Source: Ignavibacteria bacterium (lineage in GTDB: Bacteria > Bacteroidota > Ignavibacteria > Tepidaquicellales > Tepidaquicellaceae). From it: a DNA stretch of 64,000 nucleotides. The stretch's first letter is position 1, and every line of letters begins with the position of its first letter. The notes beneath the pieces were generated by a model that was given only the letters and a program-made list of their open reading frames with translations, did not search any database and was not told the origin of the DNA. The stretch spans positions 116,065-180,064 of the forward strand of contig JBAZNU010000007.1 in assembly GCA_041649015.1 (NCBI GenBank), written 5' to 3'. Both the position numbers and the translations under genes were made by a program. Positions 63,979-64,000 of the stretch are shown here, one piece after another.

Positions 63979-64000
63979 TTATTTAACAAGCATCATCTTC
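63979..64000 (-). CDS. C-terminal end of a further T9SS cargo protein (partial)
   Basis: The last 22 bases read, on the minus strand, KMMLVK and stop, the exact ending of the T9SS type A sorting domain seen in the neighbours. The gene continues beyond the window. A terminator follows at the right distance. Confidence 0.8.

Overview
The window reads as low-GC chromosomal DNA from a Bacteroidota-like bacterium, most probably of the Ignavibacteria/Chlorobi side. The reasons are: seven secreted proteins ending in a type IX secretion (T9SS) type A sorting tail (the YPNPFNP...IYDVLGRE...SGVYFYRL pattern), an LpxC-FabZ fusion, a BamA/Skp/LpxD envelope operon, weak use of Shine-Dalgarno sites, and promoters of the Bacteroidota type (TTG, about 20 bases, TAnnTTTG). 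The lineage is inferred from these traits; no rRNA gene is present.

Layout. 1-1.85 kb: 3' part of dnaK and its terminator. 1.86-4.8 kb: an AT-rich accessory patch with a TIR-domain protein, a DUF4238 protein and a small membrane protein; a shared hairpin-plus-promoter-like element stands before the first and the third. 4.87-6.4 kb: a repeat-rich secreted T9SS protein. 6.4-10.9 kb (minus strand): tRNA-Leu, recJ, yebC, ruvC, ruvA, ppa. 11.1-17.85 kb (plus): a small lipoprotein, a LysM protein, phoH (with an apparent ATT start), then a four-gene envelope cluster (inner-membrane channel-like protein, single-pass periplasmic protein, outer-membrane barrel, OmpA-type peptidoglycan binder) that could be a divergent T9SS-type or related energised trans-envelope machine. 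17.9-21.5 kb (minus): rsmB and a DinG/XPD-type helicase. 21.6-28 kb: an orphan gene, tRNA-Pro, a Dna2-like nuclease-helicase, pheS and a lipoprotein cyclophilin. 28.1-30.8 kb (minus): a yeast-type cytosine deaminase and a GH92 mannosidase. 31.1-40.2 kb (plus): a long envelope operon ddl-ftsB-trpS-uppS-bamA-skp-skp-lpxD-lpxC/fabZ. 40.3-41.5 kb (minus): pgk.

41.6-64 kb (minus) is an island of T9SS cargo: a lysyl-endopeptidase-like serine protease, three gingipain-type C25 cysteine proteases, a subtilisin, a beta-propeller-like protein and the end of a further member, interrupted only by a TMTC-like glycosyltransferase with TPR repeats. Different catalytic heads are joined to near-identical tails (a linker module in four, a module of about 150 residues in six, then the sorting domain), each gene has its own terminator, and the promoter-side gaps of several carry short tandem repeats with periods near 11 or 21 bp.

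Together the window joins housekeeping (protein folding, recombination, translation, envelope assembly) with a large secreted protease arsenal and one small candidate immune cassette. The best candidates for something undescribed are the TIR-DUF4238 pair, the head-swapping protease family with its shared tail module, and the four-gene envelope cluster.
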